From positions 189,014,716-189,078,715 of the forward strand of contig CP136066.1 of NCBI GenBank assembly GCA_032622095.1: DNA of 64,000 bases, written 5' to 3'. The notes beneath the pieces are model-generated. The model had not been told where the DNA came from, made no database searches, and saw only the letters and a list, made by a program, of their open reading frames with translations. The DNA comes from Siphonodentalium dalli (taxonomy: Eukaryota; Mollusca; Scaphopoda; Gadilida; Siphonodentaliidae). A program made the translations under genes and the position numbers. Shown piece after piece: positions 10,855 to 25,800 of this stretch; position 1 is the first letter of the stretch; every line of letters starts with the position of its first letter.

Positions 10855-13800
10855 CTGCAAGAAATAAAAATATTTTTATTAAAGTGATGTGAAACACTCC
10901 GGTAGCGTGATCAAATAGAAATGGAGAATAATCTTGCACAAAGTAGTTATTTTTATAAATGTTATATGTAAATAGATACACACCATCATTCTTATACATA
11001 ATTAAATGCAGTGACTCTCAATAGCGAAAACATGTTTGTTGGTTTATCTCCGATATTTCCTTCCCGAATCGAGAAGTAAATATTTCCAGTTGTGCGTAGT
11101 TCAGTAGATGATTTCTATGGAGTGGTATGGTCGATTTGCTTGATATTTCCAGCGATGTCAGTTTAAATGCTACATTCCTCCAGTTGCCTCAGAGCCTAAA
11201 AATACTAACTTTTCAGTTTCAGGCACCAGAACAAGTCCATAATATGTTTTTAAATAGACACATTATTTTTCAAGCTTTTGGATGCACTATTGATTCAGCA
11301 TAATGAAATTGTACTGGAAGCATATTCTGAGAGCATGTAACTTGTCCTGTGCGCACATAGCATGATGATATTATGTGAAAGTAGAATTGTTACTTATAGT
11401 AGTTATTGATAAATTCCAGTCTAATCATGAATATAAGCTGCAGAAAATGTCAAATAATTTTTTAATTAACAAGAAATTGCACTAGTGGTGATGGCATACC
11501 CCCATGGTGGCAATTCGAACCGACAATGTATTGGTGAGATATCTGATAGGACAGGGAAAAAAAAACCAACATTGTCATATAAACAAAGATAAATAACGGT
11601 AGAATGGAAAACATGAAAAAAAAAATATGATTGAACACGCAATTGATTGCCATCATAACAGTGAACATCCATACCAAATTTCATTAATATCTGTCAAAAT
11701 GTGGTGGAGATACGGATAAAAAACCAACACTTCCAAATTTATAAAGATGAATAACTCCCGGAAAAAGACAATAACACGATTGAACGCTCAATTGATTGCC
11801 CGCATAGTAATGAATATCCATACCAAATTTCAATGAGAATCGTCACCCAGTAGTGAAGATATCTGCTCGGACGGACAAAAAAACAAAACATTTCCAGATA
11901 TACAAGAACTCTAAAACAGAAAATCTGGGAAAAAACGATTGAACACTCAATTGATTGCACTCATATTAGTGAACATCCATACCAAATTTCATTGAGATCC
12001 AACAACTGGTCTTTGAGATATCTGCCCAGACAGACAGAAAAACAGAGGGATAGATGTCCGGACAGATGGACAGAAGGACAGAAATGAGGTCAATCCTGTA
12101 TACCACCCATTCTCTTAGAGTGTGGGGGTATAATTATTCCATACGAAACAGTTTTTCAACAAAGAAATATGAATTAAAGTTCCTTAAGGTGTTTTCAGTA
12201 GGTACAACTGGAAAAACGTGGACGCCGCTGATTACAATAGTCCCTTGAAATTTTTTGAGGAACATTAAAGTAAAGCGATTTGTGACCCGCCATATCAAAT
12301 CCAGTCGTAAGTCGGGATTTTTTTTACCCTGTGCCAATGCATTCTCTTATATATGCGAGTCGACCATAGGTCGCCTCGCATATATAAGAGAATGCATTGG
12401 CCTAACAATTTTTTACAATTTTAATAATTTTTTCTTGTATTCTTTAACAATTTTATAATTTCACCCATACAGAGCCCCAGACAAACATGAGCAGACAACA
12501 CTCTTCTATATGCTTCTATATATGTGTGGGGCTCCCTGCAGGGTAATGGATGTTTTTTATTTTATGTTCTAAAAATTGTAAGAAACATTTATTTAAAAAA
12601 AATTGTTAGGCCAATGCATTCTCTTATATATGCGAGGCGACCTATGGTAATCCTTATCCTTATTATTTATGTGGGCAGTAGCCTCTATACGGGCACCTGC
12701 GGCGCGTAAGATACTATGGGTGGCGGGATGGGGTGGTGGGTGGGAACTAATCCTGATCCTTATTATTTATGTGGGCAGTAGCCTCTATACGGGCGCCTGC
12801 GGCGCGTAAGATACTATGGGTGGCAGGATGGGGTGGTGGGTGGGAACTAATCCTTATCCTTATTATTTATGTGGGCAGTAGCCTCTATACGGGCGCCTGC
12901 GGCGCGTAAGATACTATGGGTGGCGGGATGGGGTGGTGGGTGGGAACTAATCCTTATCCTTATTATTTATGCAGCGACCATTGCTGATCATGATCAATAT
13001 TGTCTGCATTTTAGAGTTATCTTTCATAGCTTGACACTGAACAGCATTAAAATGATAGTAGTATTGGATAGTTTTTATGTAGAGCTTAATCACATGATAC
13101 CCTAACGTTTGAACGGTTATATTATTACCCTTGTTGTTCAGCAGTGCAGAGTATAATGCAAGTTGCCATTTTACTGGTCCTTCACTAGAGTGGGTTGAGA
13201 TATACACATGTACATACTCACACCTCCAAACGAACTTACGCTTGCCAAACATGCCAGGTACCTATTTCACGTCTAGGTACAACGAAGCTGTCACTGTATG
13301 AGTGACCTTGCTCAAGGGTCACAACCTGGTGTGAGATTTGAACAGTATGCAACTCTACAGCACACACATTGCTTAATCTGAGCAAGCCACTGTTCAAGGC
13401 TCAAAATAAGTGGCCGGTCAAGGTCATTGTCTGACGAAAAATAGCTTATGTCCAGTGCACTTCTGTATCTGTCGGACATTTTGTCCAATGCAAATTTTTA
13501 AACAATCTGTGTCTGTTTGGATACATCCAAGGAGCCATTACTGGCCAAATCTGACATTGAAAGTAAAAAATAGTCCTTTTTTAATTTCTGATCAATTCAG
13601 AGTTAATGCAATTATCTCGTTTGTGAAGTGCATTTGTATTAATCAACGGAATGTTTTTGAACTTGGACGCTCACTAACTTACTCATTGATGAATAATAAG
13701 TTTATTGGAAATTTAAATACTGTCTCATTCAGTACATCTGAAAAATTGACAGGCACCATTTTGAAATCTTATTTCCAACAACTGTCAAAAATATAAGTCA

Positions 13801-16800
13801 AATTTCCTTCACTTCGCAGACTATGCCACCATCGAATGAAAAGAAGAACTACGTCATGAAGTCATGAATCACGCGCTTCGATACTGTATAAGGTATGCAT
13901 TGGGATTTGAGTTGCATTGAAAAGATAATCTCTCTGTCGGGTGCATTAAAAACAGATACAACACAATGGACGCATCGCAGCCTGCTAAATGTCTTAATTA
14001 ACCCTTTGAGTGCCAGGGGCCGTTCTCATCGGCCCTAATTTACGGTCTGTAAAATCGGCCCTAAAAAAAATTAAAAATATATAAAAAAACATTTTTATTT
14101 TTTTTAAGATTTAAAAAAAATTATTAAAATTGTCAAAAATAATAACAAATGATGAAAAATTGTTAGGCCAATGCATTCTCTTATATATGTAAGGCGACCT
14201 ATGGTCGACTCGCATATATAAGAGAATGCATTGGCACAGGGTATATGGGTTGATACAAAAATCGGACCTGGCACTGAAAGGGTTAATAGTGATGTTGCTT
14301 ATATTCCAATTTCAACACAACGTGCCAACGGATCCAATGCAATGAGCTCATCTAAACACTCCTTTAGCCTTGAAATAGTGTGTGTCTGTCACTTGCAGAA
14401 TGAGGTCTACAGAGGATGAATTTAGTGACACTACCCTACACATCGGTCTAGCATCAGCAAATTCACCCTCTGGGGACCTCATTCTACTTCAGCCTCATCT
14501 TCTGGGAAGTATCTATAGTCTCAAATTAACATTATTTTAGTTTAGTTACTTTTTTCCTTCTGTTCAGTTTCTATATCCACCAACTTGGAAAAGATAAAAT
14601 GTATAATCGAGGTGACTAATGGGTAAACATCACCAACTTCAACTGGGGAACTTCAATTTGATCCTAGGTCTCCCATAACAGTTGAGGCCTCAGCAGAATG
14701 AGGTTCCCAGAGGGTGAATTTGGTGATGCTATCCCATTGTGCAGGATAGCATCACTAAATTCACCTCATTCTGCAAATGACAGACACACTATTTCAAGGC
14801 TTGGTCAAAATCTTACCTGGAAATGAGTTACAGTCTATCACAGCGTATCGCTTCGTCTTACAGTCAACAATGACATCTATACCAAACAGGTCCATTTTCA
14901 ATTCCTGGTGCACTGAGTCTCCAAGCTGTCGTATTTTGTCGTAGTCTGGTTTCGATTTCGATGTAGGAACGTCGTCATCCTCAACCTATGAACAAAAATA
15001 ATGGCTACATCAACTCAAGACTTCTTGAGATACAGTAATGCTCTAATTAATCGACCTCTTAACCACAGCAGAATTATGGGTAACTTTTCAGGATTTAGTC
15101 GGAAATATGGCTTGTTGCAATTAATCGATTCTGATAACTAAAGCGTATTTTGAAGAAATGTTGTTGTTTTTGTATTTTGATGAAAAAGGGACCCACCCTC
15201 TGATTGGATTGAGTACCTTTAAAGATTTTGTGCCAGTGCATTCTCTTATATATGAGTCTCTCATAGAGAGCCTCATATATATATATAAAGAGAATGGACT
15301 GGTTTACAAGGTCAGGGTAAATATCATTAGGCCAATGTATTCTCTCAGATATGTGAGGCTCCATATGTGAGACTCTTATATATAAGAGAATTCATTGGCA
15401 CAGGGTTTTTTTTGCAAAATTTCAGGAAGCTCCCATCATGGAAGGGCTAAAGACATATTATGTGCTTACTTTACTACTTGAAACTCATATTATACGATTG
15501 AGCCACTACAGGTACACCCATTTGAATAGTCCGTCATTAACCCTTTCAGTGCCAAGTCCGATTTTTGTATCAACCCATATACCCTGTGCCAATGCATTCT
15601 CTTATATATGTGAGTCGACCATAGGTCGCCTCGCATATATAAGAGAATGCATTGGCCAAACAATTTTTGATCATTTGTTATTATTTTTTACAATTTTAAT
15701 AATTTTTTCTTATATTCTTTAAAGGTACTCAACCCGTAAAGAGGGTCCCCATCTCAACAGATTCCAACAACAACAATCCGATCGGAGGGTCCTATATTAC
15801 TATTTCTTTGGCTTTGGGGGTCAAAAATATTTGATTCGAGTCGAGGAACCCATCAAACAAAGCTCAGAGTTATTAGATATTGATTTTTGAAATTTGTTAT
15901 AAACTCGAGATCAGTACTACTAACTGCCGTAATCTGCTCTGGATGTGTTCTCCAAATCTATTCAAACAGACAAGGATGGATAACTCTAAAATCAAGTGGT
16001 AATTTTAACGCAATATTGACTGAGTTCTGGGCCAGATAGTATTCCCGATAATGAAAAATAATAGATTTCTAAAATCGATATCTAACAAATCTGAGCTTTG
16101 ATGGGTGACTTCCTCGACTCGAATCAAATATTTTTGACCCCCGAAGCCATTGAAATAGTAATTGAGAGGAGTTTTATCGGGTTGAGTACCTTTAACTCTT
16201 TCAGTGCCAGACTTATTTTGTAGGTTTAGTGTTAGGGAATCTTACATTTTTCTTGGACATCAAAATTATTACTATGAATACTTGGTGATAGTTTTGAGTT
16301 ATAACATGCCCCTAAGGTTTTATCCAGTTTCTTTTTAAATTCGCTACAGCATGTTTAAGCATAACCAAAAAAATTTCAACCCAAATTTTTGTTTTGGGAT
16401 TTTAAATTTGTTTTAGGCCAAGGAACGATGAGATCGACCCGTGGCACTGAAAGAGTTAAAGATGCCTAATCCGAATTAACGCTGCCAAATTACAATATCT
16501 TAGGGTTCTGAGGTAAAGGGGGTAAAAAACATTTGATTCCAGTCGATGAACCCACCCATCAAACCTCAGAGTGATCAGGTATTGATTTTCAAAATTTTAT
16601 AATTCCTGAGATATGTAGTTTTTGGCGGCCTGGCAAATATTTGTCAAGCCGACGGTCTCGGACCAAATTGCGGATGAAGATGGATAACTCTGTAATCCGA
16701 GCTTTAGGTGTAAGATATTTGACAATCCGGCCAAATTTCGTTGAACAAAATGTTGATAAATAACACGTTTTGGCCAACTTTATACTATAGTTGACTGTGG

Positions 16801-19800
16801 TTAGCATTATTTTTGGGCAATTAATCGAATCTGATAACTGAAGCAGCATTTCAAAAAAACGTTGTTGTTGGAATCTGATGATATGGGTACATTTAAACTC
16901 TTATTGCCAAAATATTCCACAACATGGACTGTACCCTGATGTAAAACATGACATCTGAAATCAGGCCTGTCCATATGAAAAATTGACGAGGGCTACAAAA
17001 TCGCCCACGTGAACACCAGTGACGAGTGCTAATAGCCCTCGTGATTTATTCATGCTATTTGCTTAGCCAGATATACTCCAAAAGGAACAGACCAGACTGG
17101 AGAATGTATTTGTATGTTATCAATAAAGTTGTTCAATCTTATTTATTCTTGTTTTGAGTGTTTATGTTTGCCTACCCCTGGGATTGTTACACTGACCAAC
17201 ATCAAATTGATATGTTGTGTTTGATACTACGCTAGGTAAATGTAGGTAACCTAGGTAAGTGTAGTTATGGAAATGGTTATGGTTTAGAAAGCAAACAATG
17301 ACAAATTTGGAGGGTTTGAACATTGATATTATAAATTTAACAGAATGATTGATTGTTCACACTGAAAATTATTTGAAACGAGGGAACTCAGGATCATGTT
17401 AAAACAAAATTTCAAAATTATGACATATCTGGGATTATCTGGCAATGTGTTATGCCACCAGCAAAGTTTTATATTCATTCATACTTTCCCGTGGCATGTT
17501 GATCTCAATCGGTCACAGTGGCGTGCACATATTTTACACCACACGCGTTCTACAAAATCCCGCACGTTTGCGTTAACAATATCATAGCCAATCTGGCCTC
17601 CAGTATTCCATCCTTCGAAAGTTTTTAACTGAACGTGGCAGCCTTTTTGATCAGCCATTATTGCATTATAGTTAATTTGGCTCCCTGAATAGAGTCACAG
17701 CTCAACTATGGACAGAGCCCCAGTTCAAAACATGTGGAAGGTGCAGGCATGTAAAAATAGCAAGCAGATTCAGTTATCAAAGTGCCGACGATGCTGACGT
17801 AATACCGAGTCATGTATGACGAGCACGTGTTGCAGGAAGAGCACGGAGTGTTAAACTCATGACACTGTCTAGAAACATCAAAGAACACAGATGCCGACGA
17901 TGACGTTCGTCACATTTGACCCGACTGGCTTCAATCAGATTGTCTTAACCCCTGACTTGCCATTTAAAGCACATTGATTTTGAAAGCCGACGCGGGCGAA
18001 ACTGTCGCACGCGTGTAATCGAAAATACGCGGGCTGCACGCGGGCTATCGAAATCGCCCGCGTAAAATGACAGGCCTGTGAAATGCACAACAATGTAAAC
18101 AAAGAGTCCTTCATTTGTCCAAAACTAATCACAGATAATCAAACATGAATGATTTTGACAATGAGAATCACTTTATTTAATTTATAAGAATACAACAAAG
18201 AATGAAGTTGTGTGCTGGAAATTTATATATAAAATTTATTGAAATATGAGCGTTGGAAATGTTTATTTGCTGTGAGCTGCAGCAGGGTGTTTCATATCAC
18301 TTTAATGATCTATGCAATAATATTAATGATAAAACATGATCTAATTTTTAAAGACATTTGAAAAAATATATATTACATTTTACCACATAACTAGTGACCT
18401 ACTTGAATAGTCTATTATTCATTTGGAGGGATGTTAAGGATATAAGAGCAGACGACAGCCAGACAAATGATGATAATATAAGTGCAGAATGACTCATATC
18501 CATGGTGGGAAATGTTCAGATAATAAGTTTTATAAATGGCCTATGGTCATGTGTTGAACTTATTTTCTGAACATTTCTGAGGGAACTAATTGTCAATGAG
18601 TATTTAGTACAGAAAGGGTTAAATTTTATACTTTACCTTTGTCAGATAGTGCGATGAATTTGGCTTTGATATATCACTTGTGTCAACAAATATTGTTGGC
18701 ATATCTGAAATAGGATTCACATAAGTTATCTCTATGAGGACGTTCAAACGCAAACAGAATAAAAGACAACTGCATTTAGCCTAATACAGGGAGGAAAATT
18801 TAAGTTGTCAAAATCAGATTAAATTTAATTATTACTGCGGTACTTAAAATAAAAATACTCAGTATATCTGAAGCTATTGTATATGGAATCCCGACCTGCC
18901 AAAGGGTTAATGATATAAATAAATAAATAGATAGATCAATGAGGGTATTCACTTAACAATTATACAACTTTGAATTTCACACAATACTAAAACAATGAAA
19001 CTTGAATTTTCACACCATTAGCAAACAATTCTAAATAGCAGCAAAATGAATAAAGCTGCCACTTAAAAAATCTAAGTGCCACAAACCACCTGGCATTGAT
19101 AGATCCCTACAAACTAAAATGATTTTACAGTACATAGGATACGAGTTCTAATTAAAATGAAGACTCTCGAACAAGCTACATGTTACAGAGTATATCACTA
19201 TCATTCACATTATGGCCCCTATAAATAGCTTCTGCAAATCCCTGACACAGCACAAATTATTTTTTTCCGATTGAGCGTTTTCTCCATTCGGCTTTGTTTT
19301 TCGCAGAATGACAATACCGGGTGTTAACTGTTGAATTCTTGAAAATACATTGGTCATTTCTTGATTCTTCAAGTGTTTAATTAGTTGTCATAATCTCTAA
19401 TTTTGTAAACACTGTGTGAAATTCTCAATGTGACAGAAAACTTAATGCTCTATTTTTAGCTATGTGATGAATTAACCTATCGCTGTATAGGAATTCCGAC
19501 AATCGCCTGATTGGCTTCATCACTTTATCGTTCAATGTTGTGATTGGCTGACACTGACATAATGCTTAGTGGAGGTAATGGAATTCCCCACAATTTCCAT
19601 CAGGCGCTGAAACGCATAGCTTGTTTGAGAGTAGTGCTGGGCGGTATTTAAGCATAAAAATACCACGGTAATCTTAAAACCATACCACGGTATTACCGAT
19701 TATTTCAACTAATCCCTTAAAACCCCTGTTGAGTAGTGATCGTTTGGTACACAAGTCAAATGTTTTTGGAGGAAATCGAATAGCTACACAGCTTACAATA

Positions 19801-22800
19801 AATAAGGAAACACACACACCCAAGTCTCCATTTTATAAAATTATGGTTTAACAAACAGTGGCAATGTATCATTTGCTTGCATGCATCATGCATGGATTCA
19901 TGACAAGGTATGCTGATCTCAAATGCAGGTAATAATTGAAAGTTATGGAAGCATCATTCAGTGGATACATCCAAGAGCTTTGAAATAACCCCCGCTGACT
20001 AGCACAGAGCATGTGCTGTTAAGTTGATAATGGAATGTTCCGCCGGGTGTGAATATGTATTATGTTTCTATTAAATGCCCGGAAATAAGGTGAATTACTT
20101 TCAAAGTATTTAACTTATAGACTGTTATTCACTTCCCGGTTGAATTATTATAAATCATTAAATCATACATATAAATCCATGTTTATGAACATGATCAATC
20201 ATTCATACTCGATAACACCCGGGAAATAATTAGCTGCCCCACGCATTCAGTCGTTTAAAAATAGCTCAGAATGATGCAATCATAACTTGCAATATAATAT
20301 TGGGCAAAGGAATGCATTTTTTGGCAAATGTCATCAGCAAAGAAGTGACATAAGTGAAGAAGGAACAGTTTCTTTCAACTGAAAGGTAACTATGGTGTAA
20401 AGAAACCAAGTAGTTTCTTTTTATTCCGATAAAGGTAAACCTCAATGTACCCGGTAACGGGCCGGTATGACCTGTAACCATAATATAGTCTTCAAGGTTT
20501 ACCGATTATGGAAAAAAATTATGGTAACGGTATTGACGATCTTACCTATTATAATCGGTATACCGAAATACCACCCAGCAATATTTGAGAGTCTAATTTT
20601 TTTATTAGAACTGATAGTATACTTACCGTGGTCACCAGATTGCATATTGATGAGTGATGGCCTCTCTACGATGAATTGTTTTGAGCCGATGTGGAAACAT
20701 TTATACAACGTTGCATTATGGTTGATGAAGGTCTGTGCAATACATGGAGGGAAGATGTCCTTCAAGCCATTCTCTCCAAAAATGATTGCCATCTGAAAAA
20801 AAGAGGATTCTGGGATACAGAAAAGTCCAAGGGAAATATAAGCAGAAGACTAGAAAAAACCATTGTGTGATTATATACGTAAACATAATAGTGATGTCCT
20901 GTCAGTGCCAAATAGCGTGTCTGTCATTTGCAGAATGAGGTCCCCAGAGGGTGAATTTAGTGATGCAATCCCGCACAGCGGGCTAGCATCACCAAATTCA
21001 CCCTCTGGAGACCTCATTCTGCTTAGGCTTCAACCTCTGGGAAGTATCTATAGTATCAAATTAAGATTGTTTTTAGTTACATTTCTCTTCTAGGAAGTTT
21101 CTATATCCCCTAAATTGCAGAAGATAAAATTCATAATTGAGGTGCCCAATGGGTGAACATCACCAACTTCAACTGGGGAACTTCAAACTGATCCTAGGTC
21201 TGCCATATCAGTTGAGGGCCTAAGCAGAATGAGGTCCCCAGAGGGTGAATTTAGTGATGCTAGCCCGCTATGCGGGATAGCGTCACTAAATTCACATTCT
21301 GGGGACCTCATTCTGCAATGACAGACACGCCATATTGCAGGCTTTGATGTCCTGTCAGTGCCAGTACTCGAATTAAACAGAAACAATTATTTATGGCTGA
21401 TAAACGCACTGTATTGAAGATCCCACACAATGGTTGACAATGTTTTATTTTTTTCAAAATCGACACTGGCATTTCCCTATTAATTTCCAACTATAAAGTG
21501 AAAATATGAAATCTGGACTGGTTGAAGGTACATGTACATGGTTGCCACCTTGACTCCATTGTAAATTATCAGTGACTATAAAGTTATAGTTTGGTTACTG
21601 CTGGGAGGTAAGTATATATCACCATATCCATTCCAAGCCAACTCCATCAATCATTTTAGGTTTGTTTACAGGCAATAATCAGTGTACGCTTAGCAGATAG
21701 TAAATAGATATGCCACTATCATGTGGGCATTACATGCTGCTCACTACAGTATTATTTACTGAGAATAATACAAGCAGCATTGACACAAAGATGCCATAAA
21801 CTTCATGTTTGCTAGGACGTATGTAATGTATAAATGAGCAGATATCTTTAACAAGGTCATTTTATATGAAGCATTGCTGAAATACACAAGAGGTGTGCAC
21901 TCGAGTGCTAGCATACCCCCACCATGGCAAATTAACCCGCATTACCCGTAAACCCAACAAAAAAGATTTTTAACTTTAAAGAAAAATTCGGACTAATAAT
22001 ATTGATATGGTGTCACAAGAAGCTTGTACAGAAAAAATTATTCAAGTCGGACAAAAATTTCTAAGTCAAAATAAGTCGAAAATGAGGCGTAACTTTAAAA
22101 AAAAAGTCGGACCGAACCACAATTAGCATCATGCGGAGAGGCAGTCCTTCAAGCCTTGAAATAGCGTGTCTGTCATTCGCAGAATGAGGTCCCCAGAGGG
22201 TGAATTTAGTGATGCTACCCCGCATAGCGGGCTAGCATCACCAAATTCACCCTCTGGGGACCTCATTCTGCTTACACCTCAGCAGAATGAGGTTCCCAGA
22301 GGGTGAATTTGGTGATGCTAGCCCGCTATGCGGGGTAGCATCACAAAATTCACCCTCTGGGGACCTCATTCTGCAAATGACAGACACCCTATTTCAAGGC
22401 TTGCAGGCAACAGCATTGCTGAAATACATAATAATTTTGTGATTGGTCATTCAAGTCACATGGAGATGCGTTCCTAATTTGAGAATGGCAGATATTTTGT
22501 GAACAACTTGTCTATGTGTGCAATGATATATACAATTATGTCATATTTTTTACCCCCGAAGCCAAAGAAATAATAGGAGCGTTAATTCAGATTAAGTATC
22601 TTTAAAAGAATAAAAACTATATTGGTCTTTAATGATGTTAAATTTATAAGAACATAAGCCTAATATGGTTCAAGCCTTGAAATAGTGTGTCTGTCATTTG
22701 CAGAATGAGGTCCCCAGAGGGAGAATTTAGTGATGCTACCCCGCAAAGCAGGCTAGCATCACCAAATTCACCCTCTGGGAACCTCATTCTGCTGAGATGT

Positions 22801-25800
22801 AAGCAGAATGAGGTCCCCAGAGGGTGAATTTGGTGATGCTTGCCTGCTGTGTGGGGTAGCATCACTAAATTCACTCTGGGGACCTCATTCGGCAAATGAC
22901 AGACATGCTATTTCAAGGCCTAATATGGTTGTTGCTTTGTTTCAGATTGCTTTTGAAACAAAAATATTTATGGAGGATTGCAAACAAAAGGCTCACAACT
23001 GTATAAATATATAAACAAGGAATACTAACTTTATGAGAATCTGTACTCCCCTGAGCGATGAGAGCTTTACACACTGAAAAAGATCATAGAACATGATTAG
23101 TTAACAGTAATTATTATATAATGAGAGCTTAACACACTGAAAAAAGAGCATAGAACATGATTAGCTAACAGTAAGTATTATGTTAAATTTCCAATGTCAC
23201 TATATTACAAATTTCGTCCTTCAATTAAAGCAATGATTATAAACATTCCATGTTTTTGGACCATAACCATATCATGACGGAAGCTGAGCTGGTGCATTAA
23301 ATTTCCTGTGCAAGTGCATTCTCTTATATATGCGAGTCTCTCATAGGGAACCTCGCATATATAAAAGAATGCACTGGCTTACAAGGTCAAGGTAAATTTT
23401 TTATGCCAATGTATTCTCTTATATATGTGAGACTCCCTATGGGAGACTCGCATATATAAGAGAATGCATTGGCACAGGGTTTTCAAAAATTTCAGGAAGC
23501 TCCAGCCATGGAAGGGTTAAAAAGATTCCATTTTTTTGGTCCTTTTAGTGAGAAAAAATTCTCCTGAATTATGAATTCTGCAAGTTTTCATTTCTAATGC
23601 CACAACTCAAAGGGCCATTGGAGCCTCAAAGTACATGTATATCAGTTGAAGTTAATGATGTTCACCATGTTCAGTCATCTCGATTATGCATTTTATCTTC
23701 TGCAAATTAGGGGATATAGCAACTGAAGAGATGAACAATGTTATTTTGAGACTATATACCAGAAGATCAGACCTAAACAGAATTAGGTCCCCAGAGGGTG
23801 AATTTGGTGATGCTAGCCTGCAGTGCAGGATAGCGCACTAAATTACCCTCTGGGGGCCTCAATCTGCAAATGACAGACGCACTATTTCAGGTCTTGTTGA
23901 TATCCCTCCTCCAAAATTTGGAGGTTCAACCAAGCCACGTAAGTTTCAAAAGAAATAGAAGTCAGCAACAAAACAAATAAGTGATCACAATCATTAAACC
24001 TTTCAGTGCCACGTCCGATTTTTGTATCAACCCATATACCCTGTGCCATTGCATTTTCTTATATATGCGAGTCGACATATATAGGTCGCCTCGCATATAT
24101 AAGAGAATGCATTGGCCAAACAATTTTTCATCATTTTTTATTATTTTTTACAATTTTTTACAATTTTAATAATTTTTTCTTATATTCTTTAAACAGACTT
24201 ATTTTGTAGGTTTAGTGCCAGGGAATCTTACGTTTTTCATGGGCATCAACATTATTACTATGAATACTTGGTGATAATATTGAGTTATAACATGCCCCTA
24301 AGGTTTTATCCAGTTTGTTTTAAATTCGCAATAGCATGCTTAAGCATACCCAAACAAAATTCAACCCAAAAAAATCTTATTTGTTTTATTTTTTAGGGCC
24401 GATTTTACAGACTGTAAATTAGGGCCGATGAGATCGGCCCCTGGCACTGAAAGGGTTAAATAAACTGTTATGACGTACCACAGATCTCGTTGTTAATTTG
24501 CTATCGATGGTTTACCACATACCAGATATTTCGTTGCTATTGACTTTGTATTGTAACGTGCTGACGCCTAACATAATAACGACGACCGATGAAGAGCGTT
24601 GCTAGGTTTAGACTCCGGCGACAAGTCAAGTTGAGTCACGACGATACATTACGGACTGAGCAACGTACCACAGATGTCGTTGCTATTGACTTACAAAATG
24701 GATATTGTATGTCTCTCTGCTTCAGTTTCCGCCGGTTCTCTTCTTCATTCAACGAGTCCAGTACGATGAACGGAGGATTAAAGCACCAGTCTGAAATAAA
24801 TAACCATTATCAGTTTTATATAGGGCTTATCCGTTCCATGCCTGGAGCTTCCTGAAATGTTGCGAAAACCCTGTGCCAATGCATTCTCTTATATATGCGA
24901 GGCTGCCATAGGGAGCCTTGCATATATATGAGAATGCATTGGACTAACAATATTTACCTTGTATTAGCTTGTAAGCCAGTGCATTCTCTTATATATGCGA
25001 GGCTCCCTATGGGAGACTCGCATATATAACTGAATGCACTGGTACAGGATCTTTAATGCTGCACCAGCGCAGCTCCATCATGCAAGGGTTAATTACTTGC
25101 TCCAAGATAGACACTACATTATTAAGCCAGTCAATTGTGTAAGCCGACCAATGAAGTAACTGCTGCTCCGGTTTGAATATCAAGCCTTAAAATCCATCAG
25201 ATTTTGCGAGAATCAAAACATGGAGGTAACAGAGAAACAGGGAATCAAGACTTTATATGAGAATCAAAATGAGATTTATGAGATTCATGAAAATCGGAAT
25301 GAGAATCAAGAATTCTTAATTTATGGTGGCCATATTGGTTGCCATCTTCATATTAATGATAAAGTCCTCAAATGAGAGTAAGCAGCTTATAATACTATGT
25401 TGATGAATGCATGTATATGAAAACAATAAATTTTACCACGTTCTAAATGGGTTTTAAAAGTGAGCAATAAAAATAGACAAATTGTCAATTTGATCTCTCA
25501 CCTAGATACCATCCTGACCTGTATTGATTGGGTAATTTTTGGAAATATTGTGGTTAATGATACCTGCATGTGGTATCCATACATTTAGGTCAAATATATT
25601 TGTTATTAATAGGGGCCAAAATTCCATAGAAAATGGCTAAACCCAAAATAGGGTTCAGGTCCCTAAAAATGGAACTTCGGTCCCCTTTATCAAAAATTGC
25701 GCGGCACCAGTGAATTCCTCATAGGAAATTACTCAAGAATCAGTATCAAGCAGAAAGAGTTTAACTCAGTTAAACACACTTGATGAGCATCAAGAGAATA

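Noticed and set aside
13410-13796. 128-codon plus-strand ORF
   Set aside because: No motif, no splice context, and it lies in AT-rich intron sequence.
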